NCBI GenBank assembly: GCA_021292165.1
Contig: CM037878.1
Coordinates: forward strand, 16,054,471 to 16,118,470
Length of the DNA stretch: 64,000 nucleotides
Reading direction: 5' to 3'
Source of the DNA: Shinisaurus crocodilurus
Taxonomy: Eukaryota > Chordata > Lepidosauria > Squamata > Shinisauridae
Both the position numbers and the translations under genes were made by a program. Positions 54,895 through 63,807 of the stretch are shown here, piece by piece (the first letter of the stretch is position 1; each line of letters opens with the position of its first letter). Under the pieces are notes generated by a model. It was not told the DNA's origin. It was given only the letters and a program-made list of their open reading frames with translations, and ran no database searches.

Positions 54895-55081
54895 TAGGAA
54901 GCTGCCTCACTGAGTCAGACCCCTGGTCCATCTAGCCCAGTAATGTCAACACTGACTGGCAGCAATGGCTCTCTTGTATTTCAGGCAGGAGTTTTTCTAG
55001 CCGTACCTGGAGATGCCGGGGATTGAACCGGGGACCTTCCGCATGTAGAGCAGGTGCTCTGCCACTGAGCCACAGCCCCCT
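54895..55081 (-). mobile_element. tRNA-Ala-like SINE, full length
   Basis: Minus strand: GGGGGCTGTGGCTCAGTGGC head (A box), GGTTCAATCCCCGGCATC (B box), CTGCCAGTCAGTGTTGACAT, and CAGGGGTCTGACTCAGTGAG tail. Best head in the window; third SINE of this family within 700 bases. Confidence 0.9.
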
Positions 55082-55150
55082 TCCAGTGGCCTGACACAGT
55101 ACAAGGCAGCTTCCCATGTGCTATAACGAAGTGACCATAACGAAAGCTCT

Positions 55151-55294
55151 GAAAATATAACGCTAAGCAGGGTCAAGCCTGGTTATTACTTGGATGGGAG
55201 ACCCCTCCTCTAGTTTCCGGCACTGAGCAGGGGGTTGGACTCGATGGCCTTGCAGGCCCCTTCCGACTCTATGATCTATGAAATCTATGAAATC
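55151..55294 (+). mobile_element. 5S rRNA-derived SINE, 5' truncated
   Basis: CGCTAAGCAGGGTCAAGCCT, ACTTGGATGGGAGACC, then tail GAGCAGGGGGTTGGACTCGA and (ATCTATGAA). Lacks the first part of the 5S head. Confidence 0.88.
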
Positions 55295-55372
55295 CTACGC
55301 ATGTCTACTTGGCAATAAGTGCCATTGACTTCAGCTGGACTTTCTCCTAAGTAAGTGTGCCGAAGATTGCAA
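55295..55372. mobile_element. Short palindromic repeat, AAGTGCCATTGACTTCA variant
   Basis: CTACGCATGTCTACTTGGCA, CATTGACTTCAGCTGGACTT, TCCTAAGTAAGTGTGC: diverged member of the 42449-42540 family. Confidence 0.65.
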
Positions 55373-56060
55373 GTTTAATCTTGATCACCACCTTTGCCCT
55401 TTGCTATTAATCTGCCCCCCCACTCCAAAATCTCCCCACTTCCCTCCAGCCCCTGAGCACACCTGCTCACTCTTCTCATAAAAGTGTCTCTCAGTCTGAG
55501 TGAGCAACGCCCAGGTGTGGTAAGCGCGTGTGTCTGTTTTCTACCGTCCTTTCTCAGCTTCCGTCCTCCTCTTCCTCGGTACTGGAGGGAGGGATGGGGG
55601 GGGGAAATTAGGGAAGCAGAATGCACTGTGTGACAGAGGGGCAACATGAACTCAGAATACACTTTAGGAGGAAGTGCAACTATTCAGAAATTAGCAAACC
55701 TAGGGTGATTTCTGCTCTATTGTTTCTGGAAAAAAATTCCCTCCTTTTAAAGTAAACTCCTTCTTCTGCTCCTCCTAATAAAAAAGTCTCTGTCTAGGCT
55801 GTGGGAAATTTCTTTCCGGTTACGAACAATGATACAGCATATTCTTTCACCCAAGAATAGGCATACACTTATGGAAAATAGGCTTCTTCTCCTTCTCTCC
55901 AATTTAGTACTTATTCCCTCTCCAGTAAAGTGGCATAACACATAACACAGCTTCTTCCCCTCCCTAATCAATTTGATATTTTATTGATATGACGGCACAG
56001 ATTCTCAAGAGGTGTAAATCTGTGTCATTTCCATTCACCTCTTTACGATTCCTTCACCCA
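55373..56060. other. Unique sequence, no gene seen
   Basis: No recognised repeat; minus-strand frames 55375-55662 and 55747-55971 lack domains. Confidence 0.35.
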
Positions 56061-56068
56061 CTGTGAAG

Positions 56069-56232
56069 CAGGACCGGTGCAAGGCAGTTTGGTGCCCTAG
56101 GCAAGATCAGATATTTAGCGCCCCCCTTCCCACTTGAGAGCGCTGTATTTTTTTCCAAGGCATTTCTGGCGCCCTCTTTAGCCCTGTGCCCTAGGCAGCT
56201 GCCTAGTTGGCCTAATGGTAGCACCAGCCCTG
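56069..56232. mobile_element. hAT-like MITE, GGTGCCCTAGGC family, inverted copy
   Basis: Starts CAGGACCGGTGCAAGGCAG and ends GGTAGCACCAGCCCTG, with perfect 8-bp duplication CTGTGAAG (56061-56068, 56233-56240). It is the reverse complement of the element at 62396-62560 along its whole length. Confidence 0.93.
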
Positions 56233-56310
56233 CTGTGAAGAGTACCGATGAAAAACAATTGCTTGGCCTCCATGAAACAAATGCAACGGACCCCAGATCA
56301 AGTATTCCAA

Positions 56311-56449
56311 GGGTGCGCTCATATGCATGTTTAGACAGAAAAAAGTCCTACAACTCCCAGCATTTCCCAGCCAGCATAGCTGGCTGGGGAATCCTGGGAG
56401 CTGTCGGACTTTCCCCCCCCTATCTAAACATGTATAAGATTGTGCCCTA
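56311..56449. mobile_element. Palindromic MITE, GGGTGCG...GTGCCC family (TTAA class)
   Basis: Arms CATATGCATGTTTAGACAG, CTACAACTCCCAGCATTTCC and back through TATCTAAACATGTATAAGAT. Flanks are AAG/TAC, target duplication lost. Right arm has a C8 tract. Confidence 0.85.
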
Positions 56450-57346
56450 CATTTTTAGGGTTGTGGTTCAGCACATAGCCATGACATCAGTGGGGCTTTG
56501 CATGGGTTTGCTGATACACAAGCAACCACGTGCCAATAATTAGAAACCATCAGGAAAAAAAGGAAGGGGGGAGAAAAACCACCCACTGTTTTAAAAAGAA
56601 AGCAAGCAAGCCACATTTCTAATTTCCCTAAAAAGGAGTCAAATATTGTGTTACATGTAAAGCAGGCCTGCAGAACAATTGCATTCCTATACTGTGGTGT
56701 AGCACAGGGGCTGAGAGAGTGTGCCCACAACTGAAGTACCGGATTCAAATCACTTTTCACCCAGCAGCAAATGGAGCTGGTAGCCTGGAGGGGAAAAAAA
56801 AAACAAAACCAAAAAAAAAAACCCCAACCCAACCACCATATTATTTATCTTCCCACAGCTCAGGCAGTGTACTGCATAATTAAGATCCAATAAATAAAAC
56901 TTCTAAAATCTTTCAAATCCCAACATACAAAACCAACAAAGCCATAAAATTAACAATTCACATCACAGCTAGATCTGCTGCCTCTCTGTCTAAATAAGCT
57001 GGCTCCCAACAGTTCTGTCCAAGAAATAAATCCCCACCAGGGCAAGGCGACGCAGATGAAGGGGAGGAGCTTTGCAGACAGAGTAGGCTTGATTCTCAAG
57101 GGCCTAGCTCATGGGAGGGCAGGGCATTGTGGGGCCCCCACTGGCATTCCTGATTTTACTCCTTTTCCCTGCAGAACTGGAAATTGCCATTCACTTTTTT
57201 TTTTTTGAGGGGGGGAAACTGGGATTGCACCCTTCAGAATCCTTGCAATGTGAGGATTGCACAATTGCAAGGACCTCCCTTTACTAACACCATCTGTCTG
57301 AACGACTGGCATTTCGCTAGCAGGAAATAGTTACTAATCAGCTTAT
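56450..57346. other. Unique sequence, no gene seen
   Basis: Long A-rich run 56798-56820 and T12 near 57197. Minus-strand frame 56455-56832 crosses the A run and has no domain. Confidence 0.4.
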
Positions 57347-57354
57347 ATTTAGAG

Positions 57355-57489
57355 CAGTGTTTCTCAACCTTGGGTCCCCAGATGTTTTTGGCCTACAACT
57401 CCCAGCATGCCCCAGCCAGCTATGCTGGCTGGGGCATGCTGGGAGTTGTAGGCCAAAAACATCTGGGGACCCAAGGTTGAGAAACACTG
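57355..57489. mobile_element. Palindromic hAT-like MITE with perfect 8-bp duplication
   Basis: CAGTGTTTCTCAACCTTGGG family, 135 bp, duplication ATTTAGAG at 57347-57354 and 57490-57497. Confidence 0.93.
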
Positions 57490-57497
57490 ATTTAGAG

Positions 57498-57997
57498 AGA
57501 GCAGGGAGGACCCTTACTTGGGTGCCCTTGCCTTTGCCTTCTGAAGCGAGGCAGATGGTGACTAAGTGACTGACTGGAGAGAGGGCTTTTTTTTTTTTTT
57601 CTCACTTTGGGAATCCCCAATGTGCAATGTTCCTCCCAGGGAGGTGCATCTAGCAGCAAACCTGATCACTCTCCAGCAACAGGTGAAGACTTTTTATCTG
57701 CCCAGCAGGGCCCGTCCAAGACATTTTGCTTCCTGAGGAGGCAGAGCAGCAAATGCCACCCACCCCACCCCAACAACCTGCATAGTGCCTAAGGGCCAGC
57801 CAAGTGATTTTGGCATCGGAAGCAGAAAATCCACAGATACCTCGTCCCCTCCCTGGCAATATAAATAGAATAATACTAAATAATAATTTGCTGCTCTTTC
57901 ATGTCCCAAGTCAGCTCCTAAGGAAGAGCCCCCTCACTCTGCCTAACGGTAGGGGCAGCCTTGTTGCTAGAGCCTTGAACATGGCACTGAATGGTTA
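57498..57997. other. Unique sequence, no gene seen
   Basis: T14 near 57588; short opposite-strand frames 57607-57909 have no domain. CAGCAGGGCCCGTCCAAGAC at 57703 may be one end of an old hAT-type MITE. Confidence 0.35.
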
Positions 57998-58145
57998 TGG
58001 GGCCATAGCTCAGCTGTAGAGAACATGATTGCATGTGAAAGATCCCAGGTTCAACCCCTGGCATCTCCAGGTAGGGCTGGGAAAGACCCCTTCCCAAAAC
58101 CCCGAAGAGCCACTGCCAGTCAGTGTTGACAATATTGGGCTAGCC
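57998..58145 (+). mobile_element. tRNA-Ala-like SINE, part 1 (split by MITE)
   Basis: TGGGGCCATAGCTCAGCTGT head, CAGGTTCAACCCCTGGCATC, GCCAGTCAGTGTTGACAATA; continues at 58281-58335 with GGCTAGATGGACCAGTGACC. Confidence 0.88.
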
Positions 58146-58280
58146 CAGTGTTCTCCAACCTTGGGTCCCCAGATGTTTTTGGCCTACAACTCCCAGCATG
58201 CCCCAGCCAACTACGCTGGCTGGGGCATGCTGGGAGTTGTAGGTCAAAAACATCTGGGGACCCAAGGTTGGAGAACACTG
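58146..58280. mobile_element. Palindromic hAT-like MITE, CAGTGTTCTCCAACC family, in a SINE
   Basis: 135-bp palindrome; flanks GGCTAGCC / GGCTAGAT (6 of 8). Falls in the TGGGCTAGATGG word of the SINE tail. Confidence 0.9.
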
Positions 58281-58335
58281 GGCTAGATGGACCAGTGACC
58301 TTACTCGATACAAAGCAACTTCTAGTGTTCTAATC

Positions 58336-59494
58336 TGGCCATCTTCTATTGCTCTTGGACGTTTTTTATAGCTCCGTTGTACTATTTTACACGACTGATA
58401 GGATTTTTATATGATGGCTGTGAACATTTTGGGAATTTGTTTTATGATGATCGTGTAATCCACCCTGGAAGTTTGCTTGCTGAAGTTTGCTGGGTGGCAC
58501 TGAAATCTTATTAATAAACAAACGACGGTGTCAACATGTACTTTGGAGACACACACAAGGTCACACAGAACAGAACCTGCTGGATTTCAGCACTTTTGAA
58601 GGTGGTGGTTCACATTCAATTGGATACTGATTCCGGAAGGGAGTCAAAAGGTTCTACGGACATCCACATGGAAAACCCGAGTCCAGTGGAAGGAACACTT
58701 CCTGCTGCGCTCATCTCGAATGAAAACAAAGGATCAAGTTGTACGTTTTTAACATTTTTGTTTTGTCTTTTGTACTCTTACATAATGTAAAGCAATTCTT
58801 CTTGCATACAGCATTTAAGCTTTATCAAACCCTCCCCCCATTCTCTGAAGATCTTAATTATCACAATGAATGTATGTACTGGCATTGAACAGATGAGCAA
58901 AAGGCAAATCTATTTATGCATTCTGTTGATGTAAGTAGAGTGCAATTCAGCTCTATTCAGATTTAGTGGGAATTTTCCCATTTACTTCCGTGGGCCATAC
59001 ATTGTATTCTTCGCCTAACGGGTGGCAGTATTTTCTCCCTGTGTGTTTGTTTCGAATCCACTCTTTTTAACCCTGAACTGAAATACGGGACAGAACTGAG
59101 AAAGTGAAACAACTCCCACGGTCAATTTCCTGTCACAGAGCCTCCTGCAAGCCCCATCCAGAAGTAAGATGTTCAATGTGCGTACAGTCAGCGCACACAT
59201 GTTTGTTTGCTTACTTGCGTGCATGTTCAAAAGATTCTCACTAGCCCTTTTCAGACAGTCAAAGGGTACAGAATGAATGCTCAGGTGGAGAGGAGGGGAC
59301 GTGGTGTCACAGCAGCAGGCTTTGCCCCTATCCCATGTATATTAATTTGGCCGTCTAAATGCATATATACAGTTGCATGAACATCAGTTCTTCAGTCCCT
59401 TCAAGTGAATATGCCTTAGTTGGGGGGTGGAACCCACTGCCTTAATCCTACTCCTCTCCACATGCTGTCATTCTACACTAGGGATGTATGAACC
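58336..59494. other. Unique sequence, no gene seen
   Basis: Start of the stretch resembles an L2 3' UTR (GATCGTGTAATCCACCCTGG, AATAAACAAAC near 58513). The rest is unrecognised; frames 58536-58790 and 59015-59230 lack domains. Confidence 0.35.
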
Positions 59495-60074
59495 CAGGGC
59501 CGGATTAAGATAGGGGCTATTGGAGCTGCAGCTCCAGGCCCCTACCCCAAATAGGCCCCAATCAGGACCGTGCAGGCAGTTTGCGCCCCCATGCGTGGCC
59601 CCCCTCTCCAAGCAGCCTGCTCTGCAAAAAAAAACAAAACCCCGCGCGCCACCACCACCACCTTCCCCCGCCCTGGCGGCTGCTGCTGCGCCTCCGCCGC
59701 CGCCGCCGAGGAGGAGGAAGAAGTGACGCACGCGACCCCGCGCTGTTTTTTGGCGGGAAACCATGGCAACAGGGCTGTTTAGCCCGTTGCCTGGTTCCTC
59801 CCACCAAAACACATGGGCGGGCTCCTGAGGACACGACGCGGAGAAGTAGGTGGGGGGGGTCGGGGTGGTGTGATGGCGGCGCGGGGGAGCGCAGCTGCAG
59901 CGAGCGGGGGGCGGGGGAGGCGCAGCGGCAGCGGAGGGTGGTGTGGGGAGGCGAGCTGCAGTGGGCGGCGCAGCGGAGGCAGAGCCTGGCGGGGGTGGCG
60001 CAGCGGCAGCGAAGAGGAGGGCGTTTCTCTGCAGCCGCGCACTCTCAGCCCGCCATAATGCCTAATCTGCCCTG
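59495..60074. mobile_element. CpG-rich hAT-like element (580 bp)
   Basis: Starts CAGGGCCGGATTAAGATAGG and ends ATGCCTAATCTGCCCTG, the expected inverted CAGGGC-type terminus; flanks TATGAACC / TATGACCT (6 of 8). The interior 59640-60050 is packed with CG dinucleotides (GACGCACGCGACCCCGCG, GGCGGCGCGGGGGAGCG), which is a CpG-island-like composition. Overlapping Gly/Ala/Arg/Pro-rich frames on both strands are a composition effect. Confidence 0.7.
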
Positions 60075-60455
60075 TATGACCTCTTGCTAGTATACATAGT
60101 AATAACCTCCAGGTGCAGAATCCGCTCCGAAGTTGATTGCTTCAAGAATCCGGGGGGCAATCCCGTGTGGAGACGGAGCAAATGGATGCAACAAAAAAGG
60201 CAGGACCAAATAAAATATAAAAAATACAGCATATTTAGCTTCTACTGCCAGACGAGCTGGCATTTCTTTCCACCATGGGGAAGTGAGCCAAAGGGGAATG
60301 CCTTTGCACCCGTTCACACTCTTGTTGTCGAAATGCTCCGTGAATTTTGGGGGGGCATGCTCAGTCTACCTAATAATGCATGCTGTCATAATAAGCAAGT
60401 TTTCAGATGGCAACCCAGTTGGCATCACAGCAGAGATGAGGTAGGAAAGAGGTAT
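60075..60455. other. Unique sequence, no gene seen
   Basis: A 154-codon plus-strand frame (60084-60548) ends in the 5S SINE and has no known domain. Confidence 0.4.
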
Positions 60456-60628
60456 GCCTGTGGCTCACGTTGGCTCAGCTTGTCTGAGCGTGGAAAGCTA
60501 AGCAGGGTCAGGCCTGGTGATTACTTGGATGGGAGACCCCTTCTCTAGTTTCCTGCACTGAGCAGGGGGTTGGACTCGATGCCCTTGTAGGCTCCTTTCA
60601 ACTCTATGATCTATGAAATCTATGAATC
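60456..60628 (+). mobile_element. 5S rRNA-derived SINE, full length, first of a tandem pair
   Basis: GCCTGTGGCTCACGTTGGCT head, TGTCTGAGCGTGGAAAGCTA, AGCAGGGTCAGGCCTGGTGA, TTACTTGGATGGGAGACC (matches 5S rRNA from about position 35 to 90). Then CTAGTTTCCTGCACTGAGCA, GGGGGTTGGACTCGAT and an (ATCTATGAA) tail identical in design to the CR1 end at 16195-16256. Confidence 0.92.
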
Positions 60629-60664
60629 TAGATCTTAGTTACAAAAGCAAACAGGCACTATGAT

Positions 60665-60839
60665 GGCCCGTGGCTCACGCTGGCTCAGCTTGTCTGAGCG
60701 TGGAAAGCTAAGCAGGGTCAGGCCTGGTGATTACTCGGATGGGAGATCCCCTCCTTTAGTTTCCTGCATTGAGCAGGGGGTTGGACTCGATGGCCTTGTA
60801 GGGCCCCTTCCAACTCTATGATCCTGTGAATCTATGAAT
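60665..60839 (+). mobile_element. 5S rRNA-derived SINE, full length, second of a tandem pair
   Basis: GCCCGTGGCTCACGCTGGCT head, same order of blocks; differs from the first copy at several sites and in the tail (ATCCTGTGAATCTATG). Separated from it by 36 bases of other sequence. Confidence 0.92.
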
Positions 60840-61795
60840 AAATACTACAATACAAGTAAGGATCAACAAGATTTTCTGGGCAAACAGATTGCAGTAGTCT
60901 GCTTGCAGACCGGGAAGGAACTCTTCAGGGCCGGTACTAAAGTTTTGAAAATGCCGACCCCTCCATCCTCGGTCAAGACGCTGTGGCTTCTTATTTACTG
61001 CCCTACCGCAGCAAGGTTGGCTGTAAATGTTGAATTATTTCTTCCATCGTCCCCCTCGCCTCTTCCCAACTCCTGGCAACTCCACCTCCGCGTTCCGAGG
61101 CTATGATGCAAGCCTCCGAAATGAGTTTGCCCAGTAAGGTTGCCAGCATCTAGACACATGCCTACCCCCCCTTTTCCACTTCAGCGGGCTGAGCTTTTGA
61201 CATTTTGAAAAGCACCATTTAGAATTAATTAAAGTGTCGTCTTTTGCACTGGTCCTTGCTGCTGCTGACCGCTGCATATTTTGCTTGGTGGGGTGGGGTG
61301 GGGTGGATTTGTTGTTTTTCAAAACAATAGTGCAATGCCTACTTATCATGTTACATGAATGAAAAACTGGCAAGTTGAGGGGCATTTGCTGAATAAATGG
61401 CAAGTTTAGCGGAATAATGGATTATGTTTTGACTTAATTATGTGTTAGCTATCTTTTAAAGACATTATGTGAATAGCCTGGTCTTCTGCTGCATTTCACC
61501 AAATGGCTTTTAAACAAACATGCTTCCCCCCCCATTAAAATTAGCATTACTGTAGGCATTTTGATCAACTTTTCACTTGTCACATTTCCTCAAAAATCAT
61601 TCTGTGGTAACTGTTACAAGACAGCTCAACATAGTCCTGATTAAGAGCTTTCTCCCCAGTTTCTTGGCTCCATCTAAGTTAGGAATAATTCTCTGCTAAC
61701 AATTGTAGACAGGGTGGAGAAGAAACAGTGATTCGATCAAAAATTTGTGAAATTGGCAGAATAATTTGAAGAGAAAGTGATTCTGTGAAATGGCT
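60840..61795. other. Unique, possibly constrained non-coding stretch
   Basis: No repeat recognised. 61195-61260 and 61400-61520 are complex AT-rich sequence with homeobox-like words (TTAGAATTAATTAAAG). No coding evidence. Confidence 0.35.
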
Positions 61796-61800
61796 CCCCC

Positions 61801-62276
61801 TGTTGGAATATGTGACGAGAAGATGTAAACTGTGAATGGAGGGTTTTTTAAGGCAACTGCCCATGAAAGGGTTAAGGCAGACTCGTATAGTCTGGTTGAA
61901 GGGCAGGGGACAGGGTTCAGTGGACTGAACCACTTGATTGAATCTGGGGAGGGAATGCTGGAGGTTGCTAAGCAACAGGTTTGAACTCCATTCTAGCACT
62001 CCTCTGACAGTTAGACCCATCTAGCAGTTAACTGACTTAACTGACTCTTGCTCGGTTTAGCAATGAAGGGTTTGACCTGTGTGTGTGTTCCTTACTGCAA
62101 AGAATTGAATGAGTATTGTTTAAGAAACTGCACTTCTGTAACCATCAAGCTTTAGTACCTGAGTAACCGTATTTACCATTATTTATCTTTTAAAAAGCAT
62201 CTACTCTGAAACAAGTCCTGTGTGCACGTGTGTTTGTTTGAGAGAAGTCTGTTGCTGTTGTTGTACCCTGCCATCA
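61801..62276 (+). mobile_element. Solo LTR candidate (476 bp)
   Basis: Begins TGTTGGAATATGTGACGAG, ends CCTGCCATCA, with CCCCC before (61796-61800) and after (62277-62281). TG...CA ends and a 5-bp duplication fit an LTR, but the duplication is a homopolymer and I see no AATAAA, so support is moderate. Confidence 0.5.
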
Positions 62277-62333
62277 CCCCCACCCCACCCAACTTTATTT
62301 CACTAATTTACTTTTCTGATTCTTCAGCACGCT

Positions 62334-62395
62334 TTCTTGGGAGTAAGTCCCACTGGACTCAAAGGAACTTACTTCTGCTTAAATATGCATAGGAT
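62334..62395. mobile_element. Short palindromic repeat, AGTAAGTCCCACTGGACTC variant, split by hAT MITE
   Basis: GGGAGTAAGTCCCACTGGAC, CAAAGGAACTTACTTCTGCT, ATATGCATAGGAT; resumes after the MITE as CATAGGATTGCACTG at 62561. Confidence 0.75.
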
Positions 62396-62560
62396 CAGGG
62401 CCGGTGCTACCATTAGGCCAACTAGGCAGCTGCCTAGGGCACAGGGCTAAAAGGGGTGCCAGAAACGCCTTGAAAAAAAATACAGCGCTCTCAAGTGGGA
62501 AGGGGGGGCGCTAAATATCTGATCTTGCCTAGGGCACCAAACTGCCTTGCACCGGTCCTG
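62396..62560. mobile_element. hAT-like MITE, GGTGCCCTAGGC family, with perfect 8-bp duplication
   Basis: CAGGGCCGGTGCTACCATTA to GCACCGGTCCTG, duplicated CATAGGAT at 62388-62395 and 62561-62568. Opposite in orientation to 56069-56232. Confidence 0.93.
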
Positions 62561-62568
62561 CATAGGAT

Positions 62569-62817
62569 TGCACTGTTCATTTCAGATCACCACACACACA
62601 CACAAATACAGGAGGGGATGCCTTTTAAACCTTTAGGTCTGCTTTCAAATAAAGCAACTTTGGGATTTTGCCAGGCAGGCATCCTTATTTTGTTTTATTT
62701 TATTTACCATTTCATCAACAACAATTGACAGATTGAAACAACCCATTTCAATGTGAGTGAAATGGCTTCAAAAAGATCACTGTCATTTTCAGCAAGTCCT
62801 CCCTGTAGACATCATTT
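62569..62817. other. Unique sequence with short (CA)n
   Basis: (CA)n at about 62591-62602; otherwise unrecognised. Confidence 0.35.
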
Positions 62818-62821
62818 TTAA

Positions 62822-62958
62822 AGGCACAATCCTATGTGTGCTTAAACAGAAGGGGGGGAAAGTCCTACAACTCCCAGCATGCCCCAGCTAGCATGGCTGG
62901 CTGGGGCATGCTGGGAGTTGTAGGACTTTTTCTGTCTAAACATGCGTAGGATTGTGCC
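62822..62958. mobile_element. Palindromic MITE with TTAA target duplication
   Basis: TTAA at 62818-62821 and 62959-62962. Arms AGGCACAATCCTATGTGTGC, TACAACTCCCAGCATGCCCC and back to AACATGCGTAGGATTGTGCC. The clearest TTAA-flanked member of the family. Confidence 0.92.
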
Positions 62959-63008
62959 TTAAATTGCTTTTCCCACCAAGTTTTCCTTTAATGATCTGAT
63001 AAATATAA

Positions 63009-63045
63009 AAAGAAAGAAAGAAAGAAAAAAGAAAGAGAGGGGGAG
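63009..63045. repeat. (AAAG)n microsatellite
   Basis: AAAGAAAGAAAGAAAG with interruptions, running into GAGAGGGGGAGAG. Confidence 0.85.
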
Positions 63046-63807
63046 AGCGATGCATTTAGTTTCTAGCACACAAAAGAAACTGTACAAGTCTGCAAAATGC
63101 AGAACCTTGATCAGATGGCAGAACATTGGGTGAAAACACCACAGTTAAGTAATCCACGACATTCAAGTGTTCTTCAGCTCCTCATATTTGCCAAACATCA
63201 AATTTCTCAGCTATCCAGAAAAAATGTAAATGGGACACTCGAGATTCAGACAAACAGCAGGATGTCCCATACAGAATCAGTGTTGTGCTAATGTTTTGGC
63301 ATTGATTGGGGTTAGCTTGAGGTACTTATTTAGTAGCTCCAAATAGGATGTTGACAAACAATCAGGGCCCCGCAGTTTAACACGGAATGCGGAAGTTAGA
63401 AGAGTCCCCCTGTGCCGTGTTCCAAGTGCAGCAGCCTGGATCCAAGCTTTCCTCCTGTGTTCTTGATCCAGCAAGGTCAGAGGAAGACCAGCTATCAGCA
63501 ATCCTTTTTTTATTATTATTTTGATAAGTCCTTGCCGGTGCTGGAGCTGCTCTCCATTACACTCTGCTGACGGAAGAGGGGCAGGTGCTTTCTTTCAGAT
63601 GCAATTGTGTTTTTATACTCTTTCCCACCTGGTAAAAAAAATACTTTTAAGAAAAAATTCTGGGTGTGGAGTGCATATTTAAGGTGCCCATTTACACAAA
63701 GCCAAAAAAAGAGAGGAAATGCCTCACGAGAAAAGAGGACACCAATTTGCATAACATTTGCAGGCGCAAATATGTAGATATATTAGCACAAATTTAGAAA
63801 TGATAAT
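63046..63807. other. Unique sequence, no gene seen
   Basis: Minus-strand frame 63277-63501 has a weak LINE-like composition (RVKLRGPDCLSTSYLELLNK) but no certain family; frame 63516-63752 has none. Confidence 0.35.

Noticed and set aside
54895..55081. Functional tRNA gene (minus strand)
   Set aside because: The tRNA-like head lacks a closing acceptor stem and is continuous with a SINE body shared by five other copies.
6245..58280. CRISPR-like array of regularly spaced repeats
   Set aside because: The repeated palindromes are kilobases apart, bounded by 8-bp target duplications, and the genome is vertebrate.
59468..60090. Several 70-169 codon Gly/Ala/Arg/Pro-rich frames on both strands
   Set aside because: Open in many frames at once because of CG-rich composition; typical composition artefact inside a hAT-like element.
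60456..60570. Functional 5S rRNA gene
   Set aside because: Only the internal 5S region is present, the 3' part is replaced by a CR1-type tail, and several dispersed copies exist: a SINE.
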